A DNA stretch of 64,000 nucleotides. Source: Thioalkalivibrio thiocyanoxidans ARh2 (GTDB taxonomy: Bacteria > Pseudomonadota > Gammaproteobacteria > Ectothiorhodospirales > Ectothiorhodospiraceae). Position numbers and translations under genes: made by a program. The notes below the pieces were generated by a model that ran no database searches, had not been told where the DNA came from, and worked only from the letters and a program-made list of their open reading frames with translations. The DNA lies in NCBI RefSeq assembly GCF_000385215.1, contig NZ_ARQK01000054.1, positions 1 to 64,000 of the forward strand. The letters are read 5' to 3'. Below are positions 51,338-59,360 of the stretch, in pieces. Numbering within the stretch: position 1 is the stretch's first letter; every line of letters begins with the position of its first letter.

Positions 51338-51403
51338 GACTGGATCTTAGGCCGGAAGCCGGGAGGTTGCGAGACGGGCTTGCGCAGGTGGCCTGGTCAC
51401 ACC

Positions 51404-51796
51404 GATCGCCACGGCACTGCGCGCCTCGCGATGACAGTATTCTTTTCCGACGTCATTGCGAGGCCCGGAGGGGTCGCGACACAAAAGCGCGAAGCGCGTT
51501 GAACGACCGCAGGCCGAGCGCGGCGAGTAATCTCAGGGCGCAACTCCGGCGTTCACCCGGACTCACGCCGGAGTCCGCGTGGAGATCGCCACGTCGCTCC
51601 GCTCCTCGCGATGACGGTGCCCTCTTGGTGTCATTGCGAGGAGCCAAGCGACGAAGCAATCGCCTGAAGCTTGCGGGGCGCCCGAAATTCGGTTCCGGTG
51701 GTTCCGGACGGAAGTTGCCGGGCCCCCCGGCGGGGTCTCGCGAGGACGATGCCCCCTTCGCGTCATTGCGAGGAGCAACGCGACGAAGCAATCGCC
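51404..51796. repeat. cluster of five REP-like palindromic repeats
   Basis: Five copies of a unit with core GTCATTGCGAGG.. and ..GACGAAGCAATCGCC: minus orientation at 51404-51435 and 51584-51615; plus at 51452-51480 (divergent), 51630-51664 and 51762-51796. Minus and plus copies are paired as inverted repeats around short spacers. A further hairpin ACTCCGGCG/CGCCGGAGT lies at about 51544-51576. This fills most of the 530-base gap between marC and cysM; no gene is supported there. The cysM promoter should lie after 51797. Confidence 0.8.
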
Positions 51797-51867
51797 ATGG
51801 GAAGCCCCGGCACCGGACCGTCGCATGCGTGGGCAGGGACGGGGCCCGGTCGTTATACTCTGCGCGC

Positions 51868-52779
51868 ATGAAGAAACGTCTGCACCCGGAATCCTTCCCG
51901 ACCCTCGAGCACTTTGTCGGCAACACGCCGCTGGTGCGCCTGCAGCGCATGGCGGCGGACCTGCCGTCCACGGTGCTGGTGAAGCTCGAGGGCAACAATC
52001 CCGCCGGTTCGGTCAAGGACCGGCCCGCGCTGAACATGATCCAGGCGGCCGAGCGCCGTGGGGACATCCAGCCCGGCGACACCCTGATCGAGGCGACCAG
52101 CGGCAATACCGGTATCGCGCTGGCGATGGTCGCGGCGATGAAGGGCTATCGCATGATCCTGGTGATGCCGGACAACATGTCCGCCGAGCGCCGCGCCTCG
52201 ATGAAGGCCTTTGGCGCCGAGCTGGTGCTGGTCTCGCGCGAGGAGAGCATGGAAGGCGCGCGCGATCTGGCCGACCGCATGGAGGCCGAGGGCAAGGGCC
52301 GGGTGCTGAACCAGTTCGGCAACCCGGACAACCCGGACGCCCACTACATCGGCACCGGCCCGGAGATCTGGCGCGACACCGAGGGCACGGTAACCCACTT
52401 CGTCTCGGCCATGGGGACCACCGGCACCATCATGGGCGTGTCGCGCTATCTGAAGGAGCGCGACCCCAGTGTGCAGATCGTCGGCGTGCAGCCCACCGAG
52501 GGATCGTCCATCCCCGGCATCCGGCGCTGGCCGGAGGCGTACCTGCCGACCATCTTCGAGGCCTCGCGGGTCGATCAGACCGTGGACGTGACCCAGACGG
52601 AGGCCGAGGACACCATGCGCCGGCTGGCCGCCGAGGAGGGCATCTTCGCCGGGGTGTCGTCCGGTGGTTCCGTGGCCGCGGCCCTGAAGCTGGCGGCTGC
52701 GACCGAGGGCGGCACCTTCGTCGCGATCATCTGTGACCGCGGCGACCGCTACATTTCCACCGGCGTGTTTCCCGCATGA
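51868..52779 (+). CDS. cysM: cysteine synthase B
   Basis: 303 residues. PLP Lys50 in NPAGSVKDRPAL, EATSGNTGIALAM for the carboxylate and GTTGTIMGVSRYL for the phosphate. GNTPLVRLQRM near the N-terminus. The CysM type accepts thiosulfate as well as sulfide, which fits a sulfur oxidiser. The frame is open far upstream through the REP cluster, but that part has no protein-like sequence. It is followed with a 4-base overlap by an exonuclease gene. Confidence 0.95.
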   Translation: MKKRLHPESFPTLEHFVGNTPLVRLQRMAADLPSTVLVKLEGNNPAGSVKDRPALNMIQAAERRGDIQPGDTLIEATSGNTGIALAMVAAMKGYRMILVMPDNMSAERRASMKAFGAELVLVSREESMEGARDLADRMEAEGKGRVLNQFGNPDNPDAHYIGTGPEIWRDTEGTVTHFVSAMGTTGTIMGVSRYLKERDPSVQIVGVQPTEGSSIPGIRRWPEAYLPTIFEASRVDQTVDVTQTEAEDTMRRLAAEEGIFAGVSSGGSVAAALKLAAATEGGTFVAIICDRGDRYISTGVFPA

Positions 52780-53582
52780 GTGCCCCGCTCCTGATCTTCG
52801 ATCTCGAGACCGTCCCCGACATCGACGGCGCCCGGCGCCTGCACGACTTCGACGGCCTGAGCGATCACGAGGTGGCCGAGGCGCTGTTCGCCCTGCGCCG
52901 CGCGCAGGCCGGCACGGAATTCCTGAAGCACCCGCTGCACCGCATCGTCTCCATCGGCGTGCTCTACCAGGGGGGCGACGCGCTGAAACTCTCCGCCTTC
53001 GGGCGCGAGGGCGAGGACGGCCAGGCGCCGACCGAGGCCGAGCTGCTGCGCCAGTTCTTCGACGTGATCGACAAGCGCACGCCGCAGCTGGTCAGCTGGA
53101 ACGGCGGCGGCTTCGACCTGCCGGTGCTGCACTACCGCGCACTGGTCAACGGCGTACAGGCCCCGCGCTACTGGGAGCAGGGCGACGACGACCGCGAGTT
53201 TCGCTACAACAACTACCTGTCGCGCTTCCACTGGCGCCATGTGGACCTGATGGACGTGCTGGCCGGGTTCCAGGGGCGCGCGGTCACCAGCCTCGACATG
53301 ATGGCGAGCCTGCTCGGCTTCCCCGGCAAGCTGGGCATGGACGGCTCGCAGGTCTGGCCGGCCTGGCGTGATGGCCGGCAGGCCGAGATCCACGACTATG
53401 TGGAGCACGACGTGCTGAACACCTATCTGGTCTGGCTGCGCTTCGAGTACATGCGCGGCAACCTGACCGACACAGCCCTGGCCAGCCGCCAGCAGCAGCT
53501 GGCCGAATACCTGGAGGCCAGCGGTGCCGCCCACCACCGGGAATTCCTCGACGCCTGGCAGTCGGCCGGCCGCACGGACTGA
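52776..53582 (+). CDS. predicted 3'-5' exonuclease (PolB-type exo domain)
   Basis: 268 residues. DEDD exonuclease-like fold: LLIFDLETVPDIDGA (ExoI, Asp/Glu), VSWNGGGFDLPVLHYRA (ExoII) and HDYVEHDVLNTYLVW (ExoIII). This is the stand-alone PF10108-type exonuclease often next to rlmD (rumA) and cysM. Role in DNA or RNA metabolism unknown. It overlaps the cysM stop and touches the rlmD start (one base shared). Confidence 0.88.
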   Translation: MSAPLLIFDLETVPDIDGARRLHDFDGLSDHEVAEALFALRRAQAGTEFLKHPLHRIVSIGVLYQGGDALKLSAFGREGEDGQAPTEAELLRQFFDVIDKRTPQLVSWNGGGFDLPVLHYRALVNGVQAPRYWEQGDDDREFRYNNYLSRFHWRHVDLMDVLAGFQGRAVTSLDMMASLLGFPGKLGMDGSQVWPAWRDGRQAEIHDYVEHDVLNTYLVWLRFEYMRGNLTDTALASRQQQLAEYLEASGAAHHREFLDAWQSAGRTD

Positions 53583-54922
53583 TGGCACGCATTGACAAGA
53601 CCCCGTTCGAGGCCACCATCGAGGAGGTCACGCTGGATGGCCAGGGCGTGATCCGCCGCGATGGCAAGGCCTGCTTCATCCATGGGGCGCTGAAGGGCGA
53701 GCGGGTAATGGCCGTGCAGACCGGGCGCAAGCGGCGCTTCGACAGTGCCGAGGTGGTCGAGGTGCTGGAGGCCGCGCCGGGTCGGGTGGAGCCGCCCTGC
53801 GAGTTCTTCGGCCTGTGTGGCGGCTGCAAGCTACAGCACGCGTCGATCGAGACCCAGCGCGCGATCAAGGAGCAGGCCCTGTTCGATGCCCTCGAGCGCA
53901 TCGGCCACGTGACCCCCGAGGCCCGTTTCGAGCCGCTGACCGACACCACCCTCGGCTACCGGCGCACCGCGCGGCTGGGGGCGAAGTACGTGCCCAAGAA
54001 GGGCGGGGTACTGGTCGGCTTTCGCGAGCGCGGCAGCCCGTATCTGGCCGAGATGACCCACTGCGAGGTGCTGCACCCGGCCGTGGGGCAGCGCATCCGG
54101 GACCTGCGCGAGCTGATCGGTGGCCTCGAGGCGCGCGACCGCCTGCCGCAGATCGAGGTGGCGGTGGATGATGACGAGCGTGTGGCGCTGATCTTCCGCA
54201 ACCTGGATCCGCTGTCGGAGGCGGACAGCGCCCGGCTGTCCGACTGGGCGGAGGCCGAGGGCATTCAGGTGTATCTGCAGCCTGGCGGCCCGGAGACGGT
54301 GGAACCGCTGGCCGGGCCGATCGAGCCGCTGGTCTATCGCCATCCGGACTACGGCGTGTCGGTCCCGTTCATGCCCACGGACTTCATCCAGGTGCATGCC
54401 GGGATCAACCGCAAGATGGTCCCGCAGGCGCTGGCCGCGCTGGACCTGCAGCCCGGCCAGCGGGTGCTGGATCTGTTCTGCGGGCTGGGCAATTTCACCC
54501 TGCCGCTGGCACGCAGCGTGACGAACGGCGAGGTGGCCGGCGAAGTGGTGGGCGTTGAGGTGGACGACGCGATGCTGGCACGGGCGCGCGCCAATGCCCG
54601 CGACCAGGGCATTGCCAACACCCGCTACGAACGCGCCGACCTGGACGACGTGGACGCGCTTAAAGATGCCGGCTGGCTGGGCGAGCGCCATGACCGCGTG
54701 CTGCTGGACCCGCCGCGCACCGGCGCGGCCGCGGTGATCGAGGCGCTGGCGCCGCAGCGCATCGAGCGCATGGTCTATGTTTCCTGCAACCCGGCCACGC
54801 TCGCCCGTGACGCCGAGCGCCTGGTGCATCATCATGGCTATCGCCTGGAGCGGGCCGGGATCATGGACATGTTCCCGCATACCGCCCATGTGGAATCCAT
54901 GGCCGTGTTCCGGCGCGACTGA
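53582..54922 (+). CDS. rlmD: 23S rRNA (uracil-1939-C5) methyltransferase
   Basis: 446 residues. TRAM-like beta domain (1-60), iron-sulfur cluster cysteines CEFFGLCGGCKLQH near 72 and EMTHCEVLHP near 160, a Rossmann methyltransferase with VLDLFCGLGNFTLPLA, DPPRTGA and the catalytic Cys in VSCNPATLARDAE near 400. Adds the m5U at 1939 in 23S rRNA. Third gene of cysM-exo-rlmD. Confidence 0.95.
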   Translation: MARIDKTPFEATIEEVTLDGQGVIRRDGKACFIHGALKGERVMAVQTGRKRRFDSAEVVEVLEAAPGRVEPPCEFFGLCGGCKLQHASIETQRAIKEQALFDALERIGHVTPEARFEPLTDTTLGYRRTARLGAKYVPKKGGVLVGFRERGSPYLAEMTHCEVLHPAVGQRIRDLRELIGGLEARDRLPQIEVAVDDDERVALIFRNLDPLSEADSARLSDWAEAEGIQVYLQPGGPETVEPLAGPIEPLVYRHPDYGVSVPFMPTDFIQVHAGINRKMVPQALAALDLQPGQRVLDLFCGLGNFTLPLARSVTNGEVAGEVVGVEVDDAMLARARANARDQGIANTRYERADLDDVDALKDAGWLGERHDRVLLDPPRTGAAAVIEALAPQRIERMVYVSCNPATLARDAERLVHHHGYRLERAGIMDMFPHTAHVESMAVFRRD

Positions 54923-54957
54923 CGCGCCGGCCCGACGAGCCAAGAGGGAGAGACCGA

Positions 54958-55596
54958 ATGCTGGAGATCGTACAGGCGGGCGGCTGGCTGATGCTGCCGA
55001 TCCTGCTGTGTTCCGTACTCGCAGTGGCCATTGTGCTGGAACGCCTGTGGACGCTGCGGCGCTCGCGCGTGGTCCCGCCGCGCCTGCTCGGCACGATCTG
55101 GGAGCAGATGCGCATGCAGGGGCTGACTCTGGAGGACATCCAGCGCATCCGGGGGGGCTCGCCTCTGGGCGCCGTGCTGGCTGCCGGCCTGGCGACCCAT
55201 GACCGCGCGCGCCAGATCACCCAGGAGAGCATCGAGGAGGCCGGCCGCCGGGTGGCGCACGAACTCGAGCGCTACATGAATACACTGGGCACCATCGCGA
55301 TGATCACTCCGCTGCTGGGCCTGCTGGGGACCGTGGTCGGGATGATCGAGGTCTTCACCGTAATCACCGAGATCGGTGTCGGCAGCCCGCGCGATCTGGC
55401 CGGGGGCATTTCCCAGGCCCTGATCACCACCGCCACCGGCATCGGCGTGGCGATCCCGGCGCTGGCCTTCCACCGCTATTTCCGGGGCCGTATCGACGAA
55501 CTGGTGCTGGAGATGGAGCAGGAAGCGACCAAGCTGGTCGAGGTGATCCACGGCGAGCGCGGAACGGGCAGCACCGAAATCGAGGCCACGGCGTGA
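54958..55596 (+). CDS. exbB: ExbB/TolQ-family proton channel
   Basis: 212 residues, three membrane helices (about 10-30, 115-140, 155-175). MITPLLGLLGTVVGMIEVF and GGISQALITTATGIGVAIPALAF are the ExbB/MotA/TolQ signature. It pairs with exbD (4-base overlap). No tonB follows; instead lipid A genes do. Similar exbBD pairs next to lpxK occur widely and may supply an unidentified TonB or act in envelope transport. Confidence 0.9.
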   Translation: MLEIVQAGGWLMLPILLCSVLAVAIVLERLWTLRRSRVVPPRLLGTIWEQMRMQGLTLEDIQRIRGGSPLGAVLAAGLATHDRARQITQESIEEAGRRVAHELERYMNTLGTIAMITPLLGLLGTVVGMIEVFTVITEIGVGSPRDLAGGISQALITTATGIGVAIPALAFHRYFRGRIDELVLEMEQEATKLVEVIHGERGTGSTEIEATA

Positions 55597-56021
55597 ACTT
55601 CCGCAGGAAGACCCGCCAGGAAGAGCCCGGCGTCAATCTGACGCCGCTGATCGATGTCGTCTTCCTGCTGCTGATCTTCTTCATGGTCTCGACCACCTTC
55701 GATCAGCACGCGGACATCGAACTGACCCTGCCCTCGGCCGACCGTGAGGCGGAGGCGGTCGAGCGGGCCTGGCTGGATATCGTGGTGGATGCCGACGGCA
55801 ACTACTTCGTCAACGGCCAGGAGCTGGTCAACCGTCGCGCCGAGACCCTGGAGCGCGTGCTGTCCGAGGCGCGCGAGGGCCGCGAGGACGACCCCGTGCT
55901 GATCCGTGCCGACGCCAATGCGTCGCATCAGTCGGTGGTGCGCGCGCTGGACGTGGTCGGGCGCCTGGGCATTACCTCGGTCTCGATCGCGACCCTGGGC
56001 GAGCGCGGCGACGATGACTGA
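55593..56021 (+). CDS. exbD: ExbD/TolR-family protein
   Basis: 142 residues. A membrane helix with the proton-carrying Asp in GVNLTPLIDVVFLLLIFFMV, then a periplasmic domain with DIVVDADGNYFVNGQ. Begins with GTG inside the exbB stop region. A partner of the preceding ExbB-like protein, distinct from the TolR at 22.7 kb. Confidence 0.9.
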   Translation: MNFRRKTRQEEPGVNLTPLIDVVFLLLIFFMVSTTFDQHADIELTLPSADREAEAVERAWLDIVVDADGNYFVNGQELVNRRAETLERVLSEAREGREDDPVLIRADANASHQSVVRALDVVGRLGITSVSIATLGERGDDD

Positions 56022-56035
56022 GGGCCCGCGCGAAC

Positions 56036-57196
56036 ATGCCGCCTCCGGGGCTGCGCATGGGGGATGAGGCAGCGGGCTACGGTGATCGCCCGCTGCCGGT
56101 CTGGCGTGCCGTCTGGCGCGACTATCGCCAGGGCAACGGTGCACGGGCCCGGGCGCGCCGCGGCTTTCTGAGCGCGCCCGCCGAGCGCGGGCGCCTGGTC
56201 TGGATCAAGGCCGGTGGCACCCCCGAGGATGTGCGTCTGGGTATCGAGCTTCTGGGCGCGGTGCGCGACAAGCGCCACGACGTGCGCATCGTGCTGACCT
56301 TCGAGCAGGACTATCCCGAGCTGTTCGAGCGCCACATGCAGCCGTTCAGGAAGGTCGGGGTGGGCTACGGCCCGTGCGATCGCCCGCGCGTGGTGCGCCG
56401 TGTCCTGGATCGCTTCCAGCCCCACGGTATCCTCCTGGCCGGAGGCCATGCCCCGCGCAGCCTGCTGGCACAGGCCCGGTGCCCGGTGATCGCAGTTAAT
56501 ACGCGCCCCCCGCAGTGGCAACCCGCGCGGCCAGTGGAGCAGTGCTGGCCCCTGGACGCACCGACGAGCTGGGGCGAGGGTGCGGCGACCGATGTCCTGG
56601 CGGCTGCCGACCCTCAGGCCCGTTTTGTCGAGGCCCAGGCGGACGTGGTCCTGCGCGCCCTGGTCGGCGGGGAGGTGCAGCGGCTGTGGTGGTGGCATGG
56701 ACGTGACGACCAGTGGACCGCATGGCGCGCGGCCTGGGAGGCATCCGGCATGGGGGCGACCGATATCCTGCTGGCCAGTCGCCGGGGCGGGGCGGCGGCG
56801 ACCGCGCGCGATCTCCCGGGGGCCGGGCTGCGGGTCTCGGACTGGGATCGATCGGCACTGGCGCCGGGGACCGTCCTGCATCTGGATGACCGGCGCTGGT
56901 TTGCGGCCGCGGCCAGCGCCGCGCATGCGGTACACCTGGCCGCGCCCGACCGTCAGGCCCTCTGGCAGGGGCTTGCGGGGGGCGCGGCCGTGAGTCTGGG
57001 AGAGGTGCCGGCCGCCGAGGTGCCATGCCCGGTGCTGGAGGGTGCGTCCGCCGTGCTGGAGGCCTGGGCGCGTCTGCGTGACGACCCCGCCTCCCGGCGC
57101 CAGCAGGGCGATGCGGCCCGACGGCGCTTCTGGGAGGAGCGCCGTCAGGTGGATACTAATTTCGATGCCGTGCTGCGGCGGGTCTGGGACTGGTAG
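56036..57196 (+). CDS. Kdo-transferase-like protein between exbD and lpxK
   Basis: 386 residues. The N-terminal half resembles the first domain of KdtA/WaaA Kdo transferase: GRLVWIKAGGTPED (residues 52-65), then helix GIELLGAVRDKRHDVRIVLTFE, and IRIVLTF-like strand. The usual HxxSxGE active-site motif is absent (it reads IKAGGTPED). The C-terminal half has RLWWWHGRDDQWTAWRAAW and an ALAPGTVLHLDD segment. It may be a divergent GT-B glycosyltransferase or a non-catalytic homologue. It follows exbD by 15 bases and precedes lpxK by 2 bases, within the lipid A/Kdo group. A later start, MGDEAAGYG, is possible. Confidence 0.7.
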   Translation: MPPPGLRMGDEAAGYGDRPLPVWRAVWRDYRQGNGARARARRGFLSAPAERGRLVWIKAGGTPEDVRLGIELLGAVRDKRHDVRIVLTFEQDYPELFERHMQPFRKVGVGYGPCDRPRVVRRVLDRFQPHGILLAGGHAPRSLLAQARCPVIAVNTRPPQWQPARPVEQCWPLDAPTSWGEGAATDVLAAADPQARFVEAQADVVLRALVGGEVQRLWWWHGRDDQWTAWRAAWEASGMGATDILLASRRGGAAATARDLPGAGLRVSDWDRSALAPGTVLHLDDRRWFAAAASAAHAVHLAAPDRQALWQGLAGGAAVSLGEVPAAEVPCPVLEGASAVLEAWARLRDDPASRRQQGDAARRRFWEERRQVDTNFDAVLRRVWDW

Positions 57197-57198
57197 CC

Positions 57199-58224
57199 AT
57201 GGGCCGGTTCAAGGCGTGGCTGGGTGCCCGAATCTGGGATCAGTGGTGCCAGCGCGGGCCGTTCGCGGCGGCGATGTATCCGCTGTCGCTGGCCTATGCC
57301 GGGCTTGTCGAGTGGAATCGCCACCGGCTGGAGCAGGCAAGGCGGGGCATCACGATCCCGGCCAAGGCCGTGATCGTGGTCGGTAACCTGACTGTCGGTG
57401 GCAGTGGCAAGACCCCGATGACGATATGGCTGGCGAAGCGGCTGGCGGATGCCGGGTATCGGCCGGGGATCGTCAGCCGGGGCTACGGCGGGCGCGGGGA
57501 TGTCTCGGGGATTCGGGTGACACCGCTTTCCGACCCCGTGGTGGTCGGAGACGAACCCCTGCTGATCGCACAGCGCACCGGGGTCCCGGTACAGGTCGAC
57601 CGCGATCGGGTGCGTGGGGCGCGGGCGCTGACCGACCAGGGTGTGGACGTGGTCATCGCCGACGACGGGATGCAGCATCACCGGCTGCCGCGTGACATCA
57701 CCATCCTGATGATCGACGGCAAGCGCCGGCTGGGCAACGGTCTGTGCCTGCCCTCCGGGCCGTTGCGCGAGCCCCGGTCGGCGCGCGAGCGGGCGGATTT
57801 CGTGCTGGTGACCGGGGGCGAGCCCGGGCCTGGCGAGTTTTCGATGGAGCTGGTACCGGCCAGTCGCCTGCAGCGCGTGGATGGATATGGCGAGGGCTAC
57901 AAGCCGCATCGCTTTGCCCGTCGCGATGCCCATGCGGTCGCCGGTATTGCCGACCCGGAGCGCTTCTTCCGCATGCTCGAGGCGGCCCAGATCGACATTA
58001 TCCGGCACCCGTTTCCGGACCACCACCGCTTTCGTCCGCACCAGATTCGCTTCGATGACGGTCTGCCGGTTCTGATGACCGAGAAGGATGCCGTAAAATG
58101 CCGGACGTTCGCGCAGGAGAATCACTGGTACTGGCCGATTGCGGCCCGCGTGCCGTCTACCTTCGAGTCGGCTTTGCTGGCCCGTCTGGAAACGGTCGCC
58201 CGAATCAAGAAGGCGCTGATCTGA
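57199..58224 (+). CDS. lpxK: tetraacyldisaccharide 4'-kinase
   Basis: 341 residues. N-terminal membrane-associated region (about 20-40), Walker A VVGNLTVGGSGKTPM near 60, DDGMQHHRLPRDI near 155. LpxK phosphorylates the lipid A precursor at the 4' position. It is followed by the Trm112-like and kdsB genes, the typical lpxK-ycaR-kdsB order. Confidence 0.95.
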   Translation: MGRFKAWLGARIWDQWCQRGPFAAAMYPLSLAYAGLVEWNRHRLEQARRGITIPAKAVIVVGNLTVGGSGKTPMTIWLAKRLADAGYRPGIVSRGYGGRGDVSGIRVTPLSDPVVVGDEPLLIAQRTGVPVQVDRDRVRGARALTDQGVDVVIADDGMQHHRLPRDITILMIDGKRRLGNGLCLPSGPLREPRSARERADFVLVTGGEPGPGEFSMELVPASRLQRVDGYGEGYKPHRFARRDAHAVAGIADPERFFRMLEAAQIDIIRHPFPDHHRFRPHQIRFDDGLPVLMTEKDAVKCRTFAQENHWYWPIAARVPSTFESALLARLETVARIKKALI

Positions 58225-58253
58225 CCGCGTCGCAACTACTATTGGGGTATTAA

Positions 58254-58448
58254 ATGGACAAGCGTCTGCTCGATATTCTCGTCTGCCCGGTGACCAAGGG
58301 CCCGCTCAAGTACGACCGCGAGAACCAGGAGCTGATCTCGGTCTCCGCGGGTCTGGCCTACCCGATCCGCGACGACATTCCGGTGATGCTGGAGGACGAG
58401 GCCCGCGTGCTGTCGGACGAGGAGAAGGAGCGCTGGCGCGACGCCTGA
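58254..58448 (+). CDS. YcaR/Trm112-family small protein
   Basis: 64 residues. [25 protein letters not shown] has the conserved CPV.KGPL block, and [20 protein letters not shown] is the second block. Trm112-like proteins activate methyltransferases or serve as small zinc-type modules; this one keeps only one Cys. Usual companion of lpxK and kdsB. Confidence 0.9.
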   Translation: MDKRLLDILVCPVTKGPLKYDRENQELISVSAGLAYPIRDDIPVMLEDEARVLSDEEKERWRDA

Positions 58449-58454
58449 CTTTCC

Positions 58455-59222
58455 ATGGCTGCCTTCCATGTCGTGATCCCGTCCCGGATGGCCTCCAGCC
58501 GGCTGCCGGGCAAGCCTCTGGCTGCGGTCGCCGGACGGCCCTTGATCGCGCATGCGATCGCCCGGGCCAAGGAGAGCCGGGCCACACGGGTAGTCGTGGC
58601 AGCGGACGACCAGCGCATCCTTGATGTCGCGCGCCAGTGCGGGGTCGAGGCGTTTGCCACCGATGCCGGTCTGCCCTCCGGTACCGACCGCATCGCGGCG
58701 GTGGCGGCCGCCGAGGGCTGGGGCGACGAATCCATCGTGGTCAATCTGCAGGGCGACGAACCGCTGACCCCGGGGCCGCTGCTGGATGATCTGGCCCGCC
58801 TGCTGGCCGACACGCCGGAAGCAGACATGGCGACCTTCGGCGTACCGATCCGGCGCCCCGAGGACCTGGCGGACCCGAACCAGGTCAAGCTGGTCACCGA
58901 TGCGTCGGGGCGCGCCCTGTATTTCTCGCGCGCCCCGATCCCCTGGGATCGCGAGGCCCATCGGGAAGGCCGCGCCCCGGCGCTGGATCAGGCGACCCGG
59001 CATCTGGGCGTCTATGCCTATCGCGCCGGTTTCCTGCGCCGCATGAGTGCCGAGCCACCCGCCAGCCTGGAACGGCTCGAACAGCTGGAACAGCTGCGGG
59101 CCCTGGCCATGGGCGCCTGGATCCAGGTCGGGCGCCGCCACGAGGCCCACCCCCCGGGGGTCGATACGCCGGAGGACCTCGACCGGGTGGATGCACTGCT
59201 CTCTGGGCGGACTCGCGTTTAG
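58455..59222 (+). CDS. kdsB: 3-deoxy-manno-octulosonate cytidylyltransferase
   Basis: 255 residues. VVIPSRMASSRLPGKPL binds CTP; VVNLQGDEPL, DPNQVKLV and YFSRAPIPWDR follow, and the C-terminal HPPGVDTPEDLDRV is typical. Makes CMP-Kdo for lipopolysaccharide. Ends the lipid A/Kdo cluster; 138 bases to ppiD. Confidence 0.96.
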   Translation: MAAFHVVIPSRMASSRLPGKPLAAVAGRPLIAHAIARAKESRATRVVVAADDQRILDVARQCGVEAFATDAGLPSGTDRIAAVAAAEGWGDESIVVNLQGDEPLTPGPLLDDLARLLADTPEADMATFGVPIRRPEDLADPNQVKLVTDASGRALYFSRAPIPWDREAHREGRAPALDQATRHLGVYAYRAGFLRRMSAEPPASLERLEQLEQLRALAMGAWIQVGRRHEAHPPGVDTPEDLDRVDALLSGRTRV

Positions 59223-59360
59223 CGCTGACCTCGCCCTCGCTACCCCGATTTCTCTGGGTTGACGGAGACTTGGGGCGCTGCTCCTGCTACCATCAACTGT
59301 TGATTTTGAAACCCCCGGGCACCGAGCGCCGGGGCGACCCCGGAGCACGCAGAGACCACC

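Noticed and set aside
51361-51867. Coding extension of cysM through the REP cluster
   Set aside because: The translation is made of palindrome-derived Arg/Pro/Ser stretches; cysM aligns with its family only from 51868.
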